Shown here one piece after another: positions 12,097-24,187 of a stretch of 64,000 bases of DNA. Made by a program: the position numbers and the translations under genes. The stretch comes from Coriolopsis trogii (Eukaryota; Basidiomycota; Agaricomycetes; Polyporales; Polyporaceae). The stretch covers positions 62,001 through 126,000 of the forward strand of contig JAHYIO010000033.1 of the NCBI GenBank assembly GCA_020543525.1. Direction: 5' to 3'. Below the pieces are notes generated by a model. The model did not search any database. It was not told the DNA's origin and saw nothing but the letters and a program-made list of their open reading frames with translations. Numbering within the stretch: position 1 is the stretch's first letter; every line of letters begins with the position of its first letter.

Positions 12097-13792
12097 ATGT
12101 CTCCCACCGACGACTATAACACTTGCACCATCACCTCATCACCAGATCATGGTCAGCTGAACGAACCGTCATATCTCGTTTCCGACATCTCTGTCCTCCA
12201 TGGTCTTCTTGTCGCTGCTGACCACTGGCTTGGACCTCCGTGGATCACCCGCAAGATGTTCTCGATCTCTGCCACAGTTCTTGTCATTTGGATTGTATGC
12301 GGTAGTGCTTACGGTACCCTCACCATCGGATCCCTTGTCGCCTGTTTCTTTCAGGCGATGACACTACTGGCTATCGTCGGTCACTCGCGTTCACAGCCCC
12401 TCTGGTTGCCTACTGTCGCCCTTCGGGCTACACTCTCTCACGCTGGTACCACTCTCCGAGAGGGCGTTGTCTCCCTCTTGCGATCCGCAGCGGACACCGT
12501 CGTTGGCGACCTCACTGCTCGCTTGCACACTGCAGAAGTCGAATGCAGATCTCTCACTTCACGATTCCGGGATTACGAGGTCTCAATGTCGACCCTCCAG
12601 GCGGAGCTCGAGGATACGCGTGAATTAGTGGCCCGCAGGGCTGCCGAGGTCGAAGAACAGAAGAGACTATTTGAAGATGCTGCGGACCGCGCTCGGACGA
12701 GCTCAGAACATGCACAGGTACTGCAACGAGCCTTGGACGAGGCCCGGAAGGATCGTGAAGAGCGCGAGCAAAGGCTGAAGCAGCTGGAAGGCGCGCTCGA
12801 GGAATTCTTCATGGAGGCTAAGCGGGCGACCACGGCGTTAGCAGAGAGTGCGGTGAGTCACAAGCCTCCCTTATGCGCGATATCAGTTCCTCTAAATATC
12901 GTGGCAGGTCAAGGTCGCCGCGCTTGAAGAACAAAATGCTTCTCTATCTATCGACTATGCTGCGAAGACGCGCATGGCGGGGCAGCGAGACGGGACGAGC
13001 GGAAGTCTCGATCCTCCGGTTGAAGCTCATGCCTCCAGGAACCTGAACACCTCTTCCCGTTCTGCTCGTCCGGAGGCCCTCACTGCTATGTCCCTCCACT
13101 CCCGTTCATTCGACACTCGTACCACCGATATCGCCCAGGAAGTGGAGCGTGTGGATGCGGATCTCTCGCGCGCGACACGTGTTCTCAACCTGCTAGACGC
13201 AAAGGATCGTGAGCTTGGCCAGTTCGCAACGCTCGTGGAAGAACAGACGGTGCACTGGAACGCCGTCCTCGCTCAGCTGCCGATCGAGATGGGCGACCAG
13301 CCGAGTTCGTCCGCGCACACCGTTGTAGCGGAAGTCCGAAGACTCCGGAGGGAGATGCGCAACCTGAAACGAGAGGCCGCCCTGAAGACACCGAGGGCTG
13401 TGAAGACGATTGCGACGCGTCTGGATACGGTGGCCAAGACACCCGCCCGCTTGTCTCCGCCTACCCTCGCTCGCGCCGCGTGCACGCCCCGGTCGGTGAC
13501 GGTCAAGGCTCCCAGAACGATGGCGCCGACTCATGCATGCGTCGACATGGACCTGGAGACCTTCGCTCCTCAGTGTACCTCTTCCCCAGCTTCCAGGGCT
13601 CGGGAGGCGCTATCTCTGCGCAGAAGCCAGGGCTCGTCGCACAAATGCGAGACTGCCGAAGCATCGGCCCGGAGGGATGCCACCTGTTCCCTTGCCGCTT
13701 GTGCCACTAGACCTGTTGTCCTTGCTTCATCTCCAGCTCCTTGGTCTCCTACTCCTGTGCGTCCCGGTAGTCATCGTGTTCTTGTGCCGTGA
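12097..13792 (+). CDS. Membrane-anchored coiled-coil protein, unknown function
   Basis: Two exons, 12097-12852 and 12908-13792, join in phase and give about 546 residues. The ATG at 12097 opens MSPTDDYN; the frame is open upstream but has only a TTG there. Residues around 50-100 are hydrophobic and could form two membrane helices (MFSISATVLVIWIVCGSAYG and LVACFFQAMTLLAIVG). Residues about 120-265 form a strong heptad-type coiled coil rich in Glu, Arg and Ala (ELEDTRELVARRAAEVEEQK and following). A second shorter coiled coil lies near residues 350-420 (RRLRREMRNLKREAALKTPR). The C-terminus is Ser/Pro/Ala-rich and probably disordered. No catalytic motif was found. A tether or scaffold at a membrane is plausible, but this is inference from shape only. 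Confidence 0.78.
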
Positions 13793-14322
13793 CACTACAA
13801 TATGCCTGTGGCTGTTCGACTACGCACCCGTTTGCGATAACGCTGTATGCTTGTGGAAGGCTCTGAACTCTTGATATATGCGTACAAGACCCCGTGCGCG
13901 CTGGTCGTGAAGAACGAAAGATATCGAATTTGAGAAGGCATTGACTCCATATGCGCTATCACCACACTCATTGAACTTGATCCTGGGTCTCTAAGGGTCT
14001 AAACACGTCACATTCTTGCTTCTTGCATCGAGGCTGCCTCTTGCATGAACACTCGCCATATGCGCATGCGCGAGGAGCTATCGCATCGGTATTGTCGTCT
14101 TGGTTATCCTGCTCGCCTGCGCTGATGTCTGCAGCATCCCCGCGACTTGGATGTGTCGCCTGCGCTTGCTCAGTCATTCAGAGTCTTTCACCATTCCGCA
14201 TGGAGACAGCCTCGGCGCGGAGTGATATACAGGACGGAGATGTGTATTCCTGACGCAAGTGTCCAGAGCGTTGACGGTAATGTATGAGTCCGAGTCCATT
14301 CTACAACTGATTGTCTCTCGTA
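13793..14322. other. Convergent intergenic stretch
   Basis: Two genes converge here. I see no further gene. The small frames at 13968-14177 minus and 14023-14253 plus overlap each other and have no features. Confidence 0.45.
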
Positions 14323-15613
14323 TCAGTTAACCAGTTTCCGCAGAGCTACTGCCTGCGTCCGCCAGACTCCTAGCCCGAGTTCGATTATCCTGTCGAGGTA
14401 CGTGTCCAAGATCGTGTCCGCGCTAGCGATAAAGTCCAGATCACCTGGAATCAGCATCCTCCCTCGTCCGTCGGGACCGCCCGTCCTCAAAGTGGACCAG
14501 ACAGCCTTGAAGCCTGCCAGATACCGCGCCCTGTCCGCGTCTCCAACTCTCCTTCCGAAGACGCCGGTGGCGACGGCATAGCAAGTACCGCGTTGCGTGT
14601 GCATGGTGGACGGTTTGTGGAGGACGAGCGTCTCCGAGATGTCGTCGAGGAAGTAGAGGAGCTGTGCTGCGGGGAAGCACTCGATGTGCGAGAGTCGGGT
14701 GACGATCGTCCCTCCGGACGAGAGGGCTTCGAGAGCGATGATGTATTGGGTGACGAGCAGCTGGTCACGGTATGTCCCATGTGCTGCTTTGAGCTCATCT
14801 GGGCTCATTGTTGATGGGTCGTGGTAGGTCCGCAGGGCGTGCCCGTCGAGTAGGACAAGGGAGAATTTGCGCTGATACTCCCTGGGGAAGCGTTGCATGC
14901 CGGGAGACAGGTTTGTGGGCCCAGAGAAGTCGTAACGGAGAACATCGCGCTCCAGCAGAGTGTAACGCGACCGGTATCGCTTGCTGTCGAGATAGAACGT
15001 GTGCCCGCCGGAAGACTCCGGGAGGGTCATACCAACTCCTCTGGCCCTTTGGTTCTTGCGCAGGACGTGAAAGCTGAATCCTCCCGGTGCGCATCTGTCA
15101 TATGTCACGGTATGAAGATGAAAATGTCGGTGCTATGGTGAGCAGTAGGCGAGAGACGTACCCGATGTCAAGAAACTGCAGCTTATCGAAAGATCGAACG
15201 ACCTTCGCCACCTCGTCTACTTCTTGTAAGACTCTTGCCATCATCGTGAACCATGCACGGGCGAGCTTCTGGTTGGCGTTATCCGCCGTCTTGCGCTGTC
15301 CTACAAAGTAGTCGTCAAGCTTCTCGCTCTCCCATCCCTTGCTCGGCGCAAAACGGCCATTGATCGGTAAGCACATTCAATGCCTCCCAGTAGGCGACGA
15401 CGAGCTCACTTTCCGCCGCAGAATGACCAGCTCCTCCAGTTCCTCCACGTGCCGCCTTGTCAGGATCGCAGCGGCCCCAAGTTGTCCAGACACGTTGTCT
15501 GTCTCGTACGCAGGTGGAGTGTAAGGGTAGTGAAAGTTCGCTTGCATGCTGAGGGGAAGGGAACTGGCAGCAGTGTGTTCAGGTACGTAACTCTTATGAG
15601 CTATGCGCTCCAC
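14323..15613 (-). CDS. FtsJ/RrmJ-fold methyltransferase-like protein, catalytic tetrad degraded
   Basis: The SAM-binding motif I is complete when two exons are joined: FLDIG before the intron near 15160, then CAPGGFSFHVL. The order of parts fits FtsJ 2'-O-ribose methyltransferases: RAWFTMMARV, then motif I, then FSLVLLDGHAL, then GGTIVTRLSH, then QRGTCYAVATGVF. In active FtsJ enzymes the tetrad is K-D-K-E. Here the first Lys position reads Thr, the Asp is kept, the second Lys reads Arg and the Glu reads Thr. SAM may still bind, but RNA 2'-O methylation is doubtful. The N-terminal exon holds LGAAAILTRRHVEELEELVI and has an ATG at 15547; an acceptor just before 15612 suggests an earlier exon, so the true start is uncertain. 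The last exon closes at 14323. It lies head to tail with the NLR upstream. Confidence 0.85.
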
Positions 15614-15855
15614 TGCAATGTCAGATGAAGGTTTGAGCTAAGAATGACTACGATCAGCGATTTGGCTGAAGCTGCACCGAAGGACTTACCGCAGCACACC
15701 ACAATACCAAAGTTGCGTATGCGGATTACCGCAGCACTGAAGTGACGACACTAGTACTTCACCTTGTCGAATGCCGGTGCGGTGTCAACTTGAATGAGAC
15801 CATGTAAATACTGCGAACACATTGGATTTGGCCAGATACACAAAAAGTACTTGGA

Positions 15856-18800
15856 TTACAAAACGTCGGTCGTAAAGAGATTCTCCACACATACTCGGTC
15901 CGCGTTTGATTCGATGGCGACATCGGCGTCCGGAGCGGATGACCTCGAAGTGATGATACTGACGGACTGCGGACGCTCACTCCTGGCAGCGTTCGTGACC
16001 TCCGAGAGATTCTCATCCGATACGTCGGTCCGGGACTGGTGATGGTCTCGCGCGGGCTTGGGAGGGCCGTTGTGCGTAGCATCAGCGTCCAGCGGCTGTT
16101 GTCCTGAGGTTGAGATGACACTGTCAGAAGGAGGTAGAGTTGATAGTAAGTGTTCCTCCGTCATCTCTTGGTCGCAACTCTGATGAATCGCAGGGGCTGT
16201 AGACGTTGCGAACATCTCCGGTCGCTGCGAGGTGGACGGAAAGACTGAGGGCTCTTCCATCAACGCCACTTCGTGCTTGTGAACAGGGTGAAACGTGGGC
16301 ACATCAGAGAGCGGATACGTTCCCTCTGCTGAGATCTCCTCTTCCAAAGTAGACTCCGGAGGCAACATGCTGCGCGTAGTGGGAACGTGAGGTGCTTTCG
16401 GCTGCAGAGGTGGTTGGTCATGCTCGGAGGTAGGCTTCGTAGACGACGAGAGCTTATTTCCAGCTCCTGCATCTACATTCTGTTTGTCAGACTGCGTGGG
16501 ATTCTTCGAGGTGAGATTAGATCTGGTTGGCGAGGTACTGAGAATGGTGGGTGGTGGGGTCTGCGAGAGTGGCATACTCGAAGACGGAGGCGACGATGGG
16601 GATGGAGTGGACGCTGGAAAGAAACTCCGCATCGTCTGTGGCCGCGGGCCTTCGGTGGGTATCTCTCCCGTCGTAATGTCATGCAGGTCCTGTGTACTGC
16701 CAAACTTGTTGGACACAGCCAGACTGGATTTTGACAGGCTGTCTTCGTTCGTCGGGGTGGGCTCGACCATCACTGCCAAGAAACTCTCCGTCACTGGAAC
16801 AGCCGGCGCAGAGTATGAAGAGGCCGTAGACACTGAGGCTGCAGTGGGGGTGGGAGCGGCAGTGGCTACACTGCTCACCGTTGAGGCGCCGACACCGAAC
16901 TCTTTGCCGTACTGATACACAACATACGGACAATCGCGTATGTCGTCAATGTGGGCGCGCAGGAGCCTAGATGTCTTCTTCAACGCATCCTGTACTAGTG
17001 ACACCTCGGAGTTCGGGCGGTCCGGCCCAATCATGATGAGCACTGACGGTGCGCGCAGACTTGCCAAGAAACAAAGAAAATGCCTACCTTCGATTCTGCG
17101 AGCGCCTCCTCCGCGTGCTTGATTGCCTGACCTGCGAGCGCAAGCTGATCCAAGTACCCAAGGACTTCAAGCCATTCAAGGAGGCTGTGAGAAACAAAGT
17201 CGTCGAGGGCGCGTACAAGGTCTTCACCCTTTTGGGCACGTTCGAGGTGTGCTTCCCAGTACAAGCAGGCGTATTGCACCGGGGCTGGAACGCGGTCTCG
17301 GATGCGATTCTTGAGATCATGGATGTTTCTCTGGGGAGTTCTCGGTGGAAGGATTTCGCACATGTTCTTTGACAGGCTCCGATATAGGGTGCGTAGACAC
17401 CCAAGTGCGAGTTCAGAGTTCGAAGCTTCGATATCGACAGCGTATGGGGAAGGACAGATGGAAGGGGTGGCTAAATACTCAGCGAAGGTGGAATGGGAAG
17501 GGCAGAAGTGGGTATCGGGGTCGACGCGATCGTACAGCACAACCGCACCAAGTCGTTTGAGAACAGGAAGGATGTCGTCGCAGGGGTAGCCTGATAATGA
17601 CTCGAGAGTTCGGGGGGTAACGTGCGTGCGAACGGCCGTGATGTAACCCAGGACACGCTGCAGTTGCTCGCGAAGAGGCGCACCGACTTCCACTTGATCA
17701 GGCGGGAAGGCAACGCGAAGGGCTGTGTGGTAAACGCGACACAGAGCTCCGAGAGCGCGAAGACGTGGGATCGGGTCAGGGTGAAGGAGGATGTCCACTT
17801 GCTGCGTGAGATCCGTTGTATGATCCTGCAGGAAGTCCATCGCCGTGCGTGCATAGAGGAAGAGTCCTTCAGCGCGTCTCGCTAGCGAACGCACCATATT
17901 CGGATACCTATTCGTGAGCTTGGTGTGCCCCTCCCGTCCCAGGATACCTTCGAGTCTGGCATCTATATACCTAGCGATATCGTTCTCCGCCAGATCGTGA
18001 GACACACGATGGAGTGATACGTTATGTATCACTGCTGAGTGCTCCTCTAGGACGCCCTGCAATCTATGGTCCGGTCGGAGCACCAGCAGGACGCGGATAG
18101 GCGACCTGGGGACTTGCGTGCACTGCACAAGGTACTCCAACATTATTCTGACGGTGTCCGAAACCTTCTCGGTGCATTCGTCCAGAGCGTCGACCACCAA
18201 CACGATCCCGCGTCCCTCATTGGCACGGGAGGATCCCATCGCGCGCAAGGGGCCCATAAGGAGGTCCTCTGCCTGTAGATTGATACGCTGCCTGGAACCA
18301 TTCTTGAGGTGCCGGCTCGCAGCGGCGGCAATCCAAGGTCTTAACTCGGGTTGCTTCTTGGAAAGTTGGTAGGCGATGGTGGAAAAGAACAACGTCGTAG
18401 AGCTGTGGTCGCCGTGTTCTCGGATGAAGAAGAAAGATGCGCCCAGCTGTCCCCTCTGGTCTAGGCGGCGTGAGAGTTCAGATGCGATGATAGACTTTCC
18501 AGAGCCCGCCACATCCTGAAGGACACAGACTGGTCTTGCATACAACGAGTTGGGGGTGACAGCCCCGGCCCACGCGTCGAGTTGCGCTATGTTTTCTGTG
18601 CGCGTGTCTTGAAGATAAGCACTCTTATCTCCATTCGCGGCAGCAAGGTAGTCTGCGTCGATATGCTCCAGTTGTTCGATGTCGTCCCGGATGGCCGCAG
18701 TAATGAGGGAAGTGACGTCCGTCTGTTATGTTTCGAGAGAGCAATGTGAGTCATAAAGTATGAAACATACGGATTGCTGTCGTCGTACCAGGAAGCGATC

Positions 18801-19355
18801 CGCAATCAGCCGAAGCGGTTCACGTAGGCTCTCCAGAACGACAGCGTCTCGAGCCGTTTGGGTACACGGGTACCATCTCCATTTGCCCAGCATATCCCAG
18901 GTCTTCTTCATGTCCCTCAATCGGCTTATGACATTGGCGTAAGACACGCATGCAATCTGTGCATCAGATTCGTCACTCACGTGTTTACATGGCTAGTCCG
19001 CTGACCGAGGTTCTGTTTGGTCTCTGGGTCAAGCAGGGAAGACTCCCGGAATACGTCAAAATGTCTTCGCATGGTGCTATCAGCGTCTGCCAAATGCTGT
19101 GCGAACATGTCGATATGGCTTGTGATGTCGGTGACGAGCCTGGGGTTACGCTTCTCCACTTTCTGTTCAGCAGAAAGTGTATGAGCCTAAAGCAATTAGC
19201 ATGGCAGAAGAAGCACTCACCCGAAGTTGATCTATGAGCTCTATGACAGAATTGACAATTGCCGAGAAGTCTGCAACGAGTTTGAGCTCATCATCACTAG
19301 GTAGGAGGGAAACTAGTCGGGATTTCGTGGCGAGTAAGGCAGTCGAAGCCATCAT
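15856..19355 (-). CDS. NACHT-domain NLR protein, NLR1, with long Ser/Thr/Pro-rich tail
   Basis: A STAND P-loop NTPase of the fungal NLR type, families linked to self/non-self recognition and regulated cell death. The ATG at 19355 opens an all-helical N-terminal part in several short exons (about 19355-18600). One main exon (about 18590-17080) follows with Walker A AGSGKS near 18500, the ASFFFIREHGDHSS strand, and Walker B IVLVVDALDECTE near 18190. It then carries a sensor-like RVLLVLRPDH and a winged-helix part ending DILPVLKRLGAVVLYDR and HSTFAEYL. After an intron near 17080-17010 (donor AAGGTAGGC, phase-0 acceptor at CTCCGAG), the chain continues VSLVQDALKKTSRLLRAHID. It ends with about 340 residues rich in Ser, Thr and Pro, closing at 15856. 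No WD40, TPR or ankyrin repeats were seen. It is the neighbour and paralog of the NLR at 20322-22789, in the same direction. Confidence 0.86.
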
Positions 19356-20321
19356 CGGCGATGTGGAGTATGATAGCGTGCAGTATACGAGTATGGGCCG
19401 CGGCCGGATTCATCATATACCCTCTCCATTACGACAGAGTGCCGTAAAACCTACCGGCGCACCAGCAATGTGTGTATTAAACCATCCGACAATGCACGCG
19501 CGGCAGGCATGAGGTGGATCACTCCGGCCTCCCATCCGCATTGCCTCCTGCACGGAACGGCCAAGCCTGCAAATCGTTCAACGAGAACCAATGTAAGCAT
19601 GGAAACATGTACGTTCACGAGATAGGAAGAGAGACTACTTCAGGTCAACGTGGTTTGCAGTATGACAGCGTGCACGAGTCGCATGCCTTCCTCGCATGCC
19701 TTCCTGCGGGACGAGCATCCTCACTCACATGGCCATCCCGAGGGCGTCTCCCATTGTCAGCAATACGGTATGCTCCATTCGGGCGTTGGCTCATCCGTGA
19801 ATCATTTCGAGAATCTTTCCAAGCTTGTAGTACTGCGAGGTGACATGCGTGAGAGCCCTCCAGTGTGTCGCGCTTCAGGTTGCCGCGCATAGGTATTGTA
19901 GCATGCTTGGAATATCGGTCAGAATTCGCATATGCAAGCCCATAGCACACGAGGCACGCACATGTGTTCACGCACTTACGAGATAGAGGTCCTGCCAGTG
20001 ACCGTACGTTGGGCATATGTAGTCGTCCGAGGCGAAGTGGCAGATCCGTCAAGGTTCTGTACATGCGTCAAAGGAGCGACGTGACTCCGCTTCCTGTCTG
20101 TGTTACAACAAAGATGCATGCTCCATTTGATCTCTCCTTTAACACCTACGCTGTCTCTGCCTACAAACTCGTAGTCGTCCTCGCAAAGTGTGCATCCACT
20201 CCCGCAAGGCCATATACACTGTACGGACATTCCTTGATCGTGAAATATGACTTTGAGACGAGGTGAACGGCTTCAGTCAAGATTTTGGTGGCCTTCTCAC
20301 CGCCCTACCGCCATGTGGAAG
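19356..20321. other. Gap between the two NLR genes
   Basis: No gene supported. Overlapping frames on both strands (19645-20064 minus, 19514-19843 plus) show no motif. It probably holds the NLR1 promoter and the NLR2 3' end. Confidence 0.45.
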
Positions 20322-22789
20322 TCAACAGTAAATCATATGAGCTGCAGCGACACTACACACCTTTTCTGGTCCCATCCACTGTTGCACATCTCGTAGCATC
20401 CCCTCGGCCAGTTCCAGCTTGCCAATGTATCCTAGCGTCTCCAGCCATTCGAGTAACTTCTCCGTGATGAACTTGTTGACCAAGCTGACCAGGAGTTCGC
20501 TCCGGGGTACTGGACAAAGGTGTGCAGCCCAGTGGAAGCACGCGTAACGGACATGAGGCTTGATGTACCTCCGCACACGGTCCGGGAGACCGAACACATC
20601 CTTCATCGGCTTGTTCACATCCTGAGGGTATCGCAGCTGACAGATGTTCCGCATAAGCGTCGAGTTGAGCATCCGAAGGCAACCGGCGGCGAGCCGAGCG
20701 TGCGTCTCACTCTCATTGACGCGATATGCGAGAGTGGTGCATCTCAAAGGGTCGACGAGGAACTTGGAGAAGTTGTCATGCAATGGAGAGAAGGGCATAT
20801 CGGGATCGTCGCACTCAAAGAGGACAAGCGCGCGAAGCTTCTTCAGAACTGCGATGGAGTCAGGGTGGGGAATGCGGACCGACAGGTCCTCGAGCGCGCG
20901 GGGAGAGAGCGGCTCGCGCAGCAATGCGACGCAGCCAAGCACATTGCGCACGCGTATAGCGACGCCTTCGGCTACCTCAAGATTCGCCGAGGGATATGCC
21001 TCCTCCAGAGCCTCCCGATAGAGGCGGTCGAGCGGAGCAAGCATCAGTGTGCGGACCTGGCGGTTGTCGGAAAGGAGAACACTGAGTTGCTCGTATAGAT
21101 CGTCTGGGTGCCTGTCTAGGAACTTCGCCATGGAACGCGCAAGGAGGAAGCACCCCTGCGCTTGAGTAGTCAAGCGCTCCACAACGGTTGGGTAGTCCTG
21201 GAAAAGCGCCTGGCTTGACGGCATCCGGGACAACGTGTGGTAGAAGAAGGTAGAGATATCGTGATCAGTCTCGTGCCGCGGAATGGAGTTGAGGGATAGT
21301 GGTAGGATGTGCGAGGAATGCGTTGCAACCGCCTGGTAAAGATGCGGAACGAGACGTCCGGTCACGAGGATGCGGAGAGGGAAAGGGCATTGGCGCATGC
21401 ACGAAATGAGGGAGTCGAGGACTGCAGGGATGCTGTGAACAGCATCATCGACACATTCGTCGAGTCCGTCAAGGATGATGACTACCGGAGGGTGCTGCCC
21501 GCTCGCCTGATGTAGAGGCACCGTGACGAGTTTCTCTGCATCTCGGGCGGGGTCGTGAGCCTGAGCCGAGCGCAAATACTCTCGGGCCGCTATGATTATG
21601 TACGGTTTGAGGGCAGGCTGAGACCGCGCTAGCTGGTATGCGAGGCTAGGGAAGAGAGATTGGGCAGATGCGCGACCTTGAACTCCACGCGCGAAGAAGA
21701 ACGAGGCACCGAGAAGCTGCCCGTGCCCTTGCAAGCGGCGCGCGAGCTCTGCGCTTATGGTTGACTTGCCGCTTGCCGCCCCACCGCTCAGAACGCAAAC
21801 GGGTTTCGTGTCTTCGTCAACGCTTTCAATCCAACGATGAATGCTCGTGAGTAGATTCCAGCGTGTGTTGGTAGCATACAGTCGTTTGCTTGCATTGTCG
21901 CCTGCGCCATATTCGGCGGCAGACACAGCCTGGAGTCTTTCGAGCACTCTCTCCTCCGCTGTATTGTAGCAAACATAAGAAGATGCAGAACCTAGGGTGG
22001 AAAATAGGACCGACAGTTATCAATAATCCAATGTAGTGCTTGCTGTGGTTGTGCTGTCAGTTAAAAATCATGCGTCCGTGTACAGATTTTGTTTTGCTCA
22101 CCTGAATGGCTAGGTTGATATTGACCATGCACTCGGTCTGGGACGCCGCCATCATTCCTCAAAACTCGGAAACAAGCACGATTCACAAACCTGGAATCGC
22201 CCAGATGCAAATATCACGCCTTCTCGGATACTTTCTAGGATTCGAGTGTCTCGTTCATGCCATAGGTATCTGATGAAGGATGTTCCGCGGGAGAGTTCCT
22301 TGGCTTGAGCCTGGAGCCTCTTCAACTCTCTATACGATTATTGTCAGTTCAAGCAAACCATATGCCGAGTCTCTAAGGACGGGTACGCACGCCGCAAACA
22401 GCTCTAACTGCAAAACGAGAGAACCGGACTCTCGAAATGTCTCCATCATTGTGTTTCTATTGGGATCACCCGCTGGAAACCTGTTGAGTTCGTTCTGGAT
22501 CCGTTGTTGTGCACCTGCAACGAGTCCGGCGAGTTTCAGGATCTCCCGTGATAGCATCTCAATGCTTTGGTTGTTGTTTCTCGCAGCCTGCAAACCTATT
22601 AGATAGACCTTCCCGCACGCGACTACTGGTGGAATGGATACTCACCTTAACTGCATCAATGAGGCCTATGAGAGTGGCCGCTACAAGCGGTAGGCCTGGA
22701 ATGGGGACGACAGCGAGACCAGCTCGACAGACCATCAGTATTCTGCTTGCAGTAGCCAGGACATCGTCAATGCCCGCTCTGTCAGCCAT
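20322..22789 (-). CDS. NACHT-domain NLR protein, NLR2
   Basis: A second STAND NTPase on the same strand. The first exon from ATG at 22789 gives VVPIPGLPLVAATLIGLIDA, followed by a helical exon (about 22590-22390: NNNQSIEMLSREILKLAGLV, then AQQRIQNELNRF). This pattern resembles the four-helix N-terminal adaptor regions (MLKL/HeLo-like) often fused to Agaricomycete NACHT proteins. That name is by analogy and was not tested. Short exons lead to the main exon (about 21950-20370) with Walker A SGGAASGKST near 21770, GASFFFARG, Walker B VVIILDGLDECVDD near 21470, LRILVTGRLVPH and the distal PLHDNFSKFLVDPLR. No repeat domain follows; the frame closes at 20322 after QQWMGPEK, and a downstream exon may be missed because AAGGTGTGT there is a good donor. 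No disabling lesion was seen. Confidence 0.86.
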
Positions 22790-24187
22790 GAGTATCAGCG
22801 AAATGGATAGGGAGGTTGCTCAGAGGTGAGAGGTAGCGACACGTACTCTTCGAAGATGGAAGAGAAAGATATCGCACTTTTGCTAGAGACTTCCCAAGCT
22901 GCGTTGCGCAAGCACCACGCTGCAACGCTGCATGAAGCCGCGGAGCCGAAAATTGTGCGCGCCTTGGCAGGAAGCTGGAGTGTCGTAAACAGTGTTCAAT
23001 GAGGCGTTGGCGCTTTGAAGCATCGATAGTGCACGACATGGGCCAAAACATGACGATCGTCGTGTCGGAGTGTTGAGAGGGGCCATATCAGCCTGGCATG
23101 CATGCCGCACAGTTTGAATGGAGAACCAAGTACTGTGCAGTGCTGAACATCCTGTCAAACATGAGGGCATCGTGTGTTCTTTGTCACTGTCGACCAAGGA
23201 GGTTTTCCAGAGAGAACACAACAGAATGGCCCCTATGGACGGACCTCACAGCAAAGCGTGGGAGAGCGTACGATTTGAACGATAGAATGCGATTTGAATT
23301 ATGGGGATTAGTATATATGTCGCAGAAGGTGTAGGCGAGCTACGTACAGTTCGGCGACGCCTGTGGAAGATTGCATTTCGGGAGAGCGGATGGTTGGTTC
23401 CGGGTTGAGGTGACATCACCGTTTGTCAGGGCTCACGAGCAGATATCTGGCGACGCTGTAATGATGTCAATCACGAAGATCCGGGTTGTGGTCCTCGTGC
23501 ACGTGAGCTTCAGCACCTTCACCACACTGTGGGGCGGAACGGCATTCTGGGCATCCTATATTCAGACTGCAGATGCTGACCAGAACAGCGAGGATGTACT
23601 GCTTGATCATGGTTGTCTTATAGTATAGGTCCGTGACTGTGAGCTGGACTTTCGAGCTTGAGTTGAGAAGACTAGCAGGTAGCCGTCGAAGACAAACATT
23701 GCGTACAAACAATCTTCGGCTGAGAGGCCCGAAGAGCGCGCAAGGGAAGGGCGTGAGAAACCAGACTTGAGGGCCTACAGTGCTTTTTGTGAGTACTCCT
23801 TTGTTCGGCCATGCCTCAAGCTCGGACACCTTGTTCTCCTGCCCACATACGTAGCGTATGCCCCCCGATTCTATTCTACGGCGGCTTTGCTCGACTGAAA
23901 TAGACGGCTTCCATTTCGTTCGGCATACCAACGATGCCCGAGAGGTCACGGACTTGACAGGTTGCCCTTCGGCACCATTGTTCAGGGTTACTTTGGACAA
24001 CGAACCCTGCGAAACGTTCCCTGGTATATAGATGTGGTGTGCTACCCGCGTACACCAACCACCCCGTCTATCTCCCCTTTACTTCTCCACGCCTGAGCAG
24101 CGCTCCGGCTTTGCGACTTCATTCATTCTTCCCAACACGAGGCTAGACGCTTCCGAGTGACCAGTTCCCAACCTTTCCAACTTCAAG
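22790..24187. other. Divergent intergenic region between NLR2 and the secreted protein
   Basis: No gene supported. Several short antisense frames exist (22883-23221, 23467-24000 minus) without family features. The right end carries the promoter of the downstream secreted protein. Confidence 0.4.
24022..24029 (+). promoter_or_regulatory. TATA-like element
   Basis: GGTATATAGA lies about 160 bases before the ATG at 24188, followed by a pyrimidine-rich leader (24060-24140). Spacing suggests a leader of roughly 130 bases. Confidence 0.4.

Noticed and set aside
20520..21098. Open frame of 192 codons opposite NLR2
   Set aside because: It is exactly antisense to the NACHT exon, has no motif and is explained by GC-rich coding sequence on the other strand.
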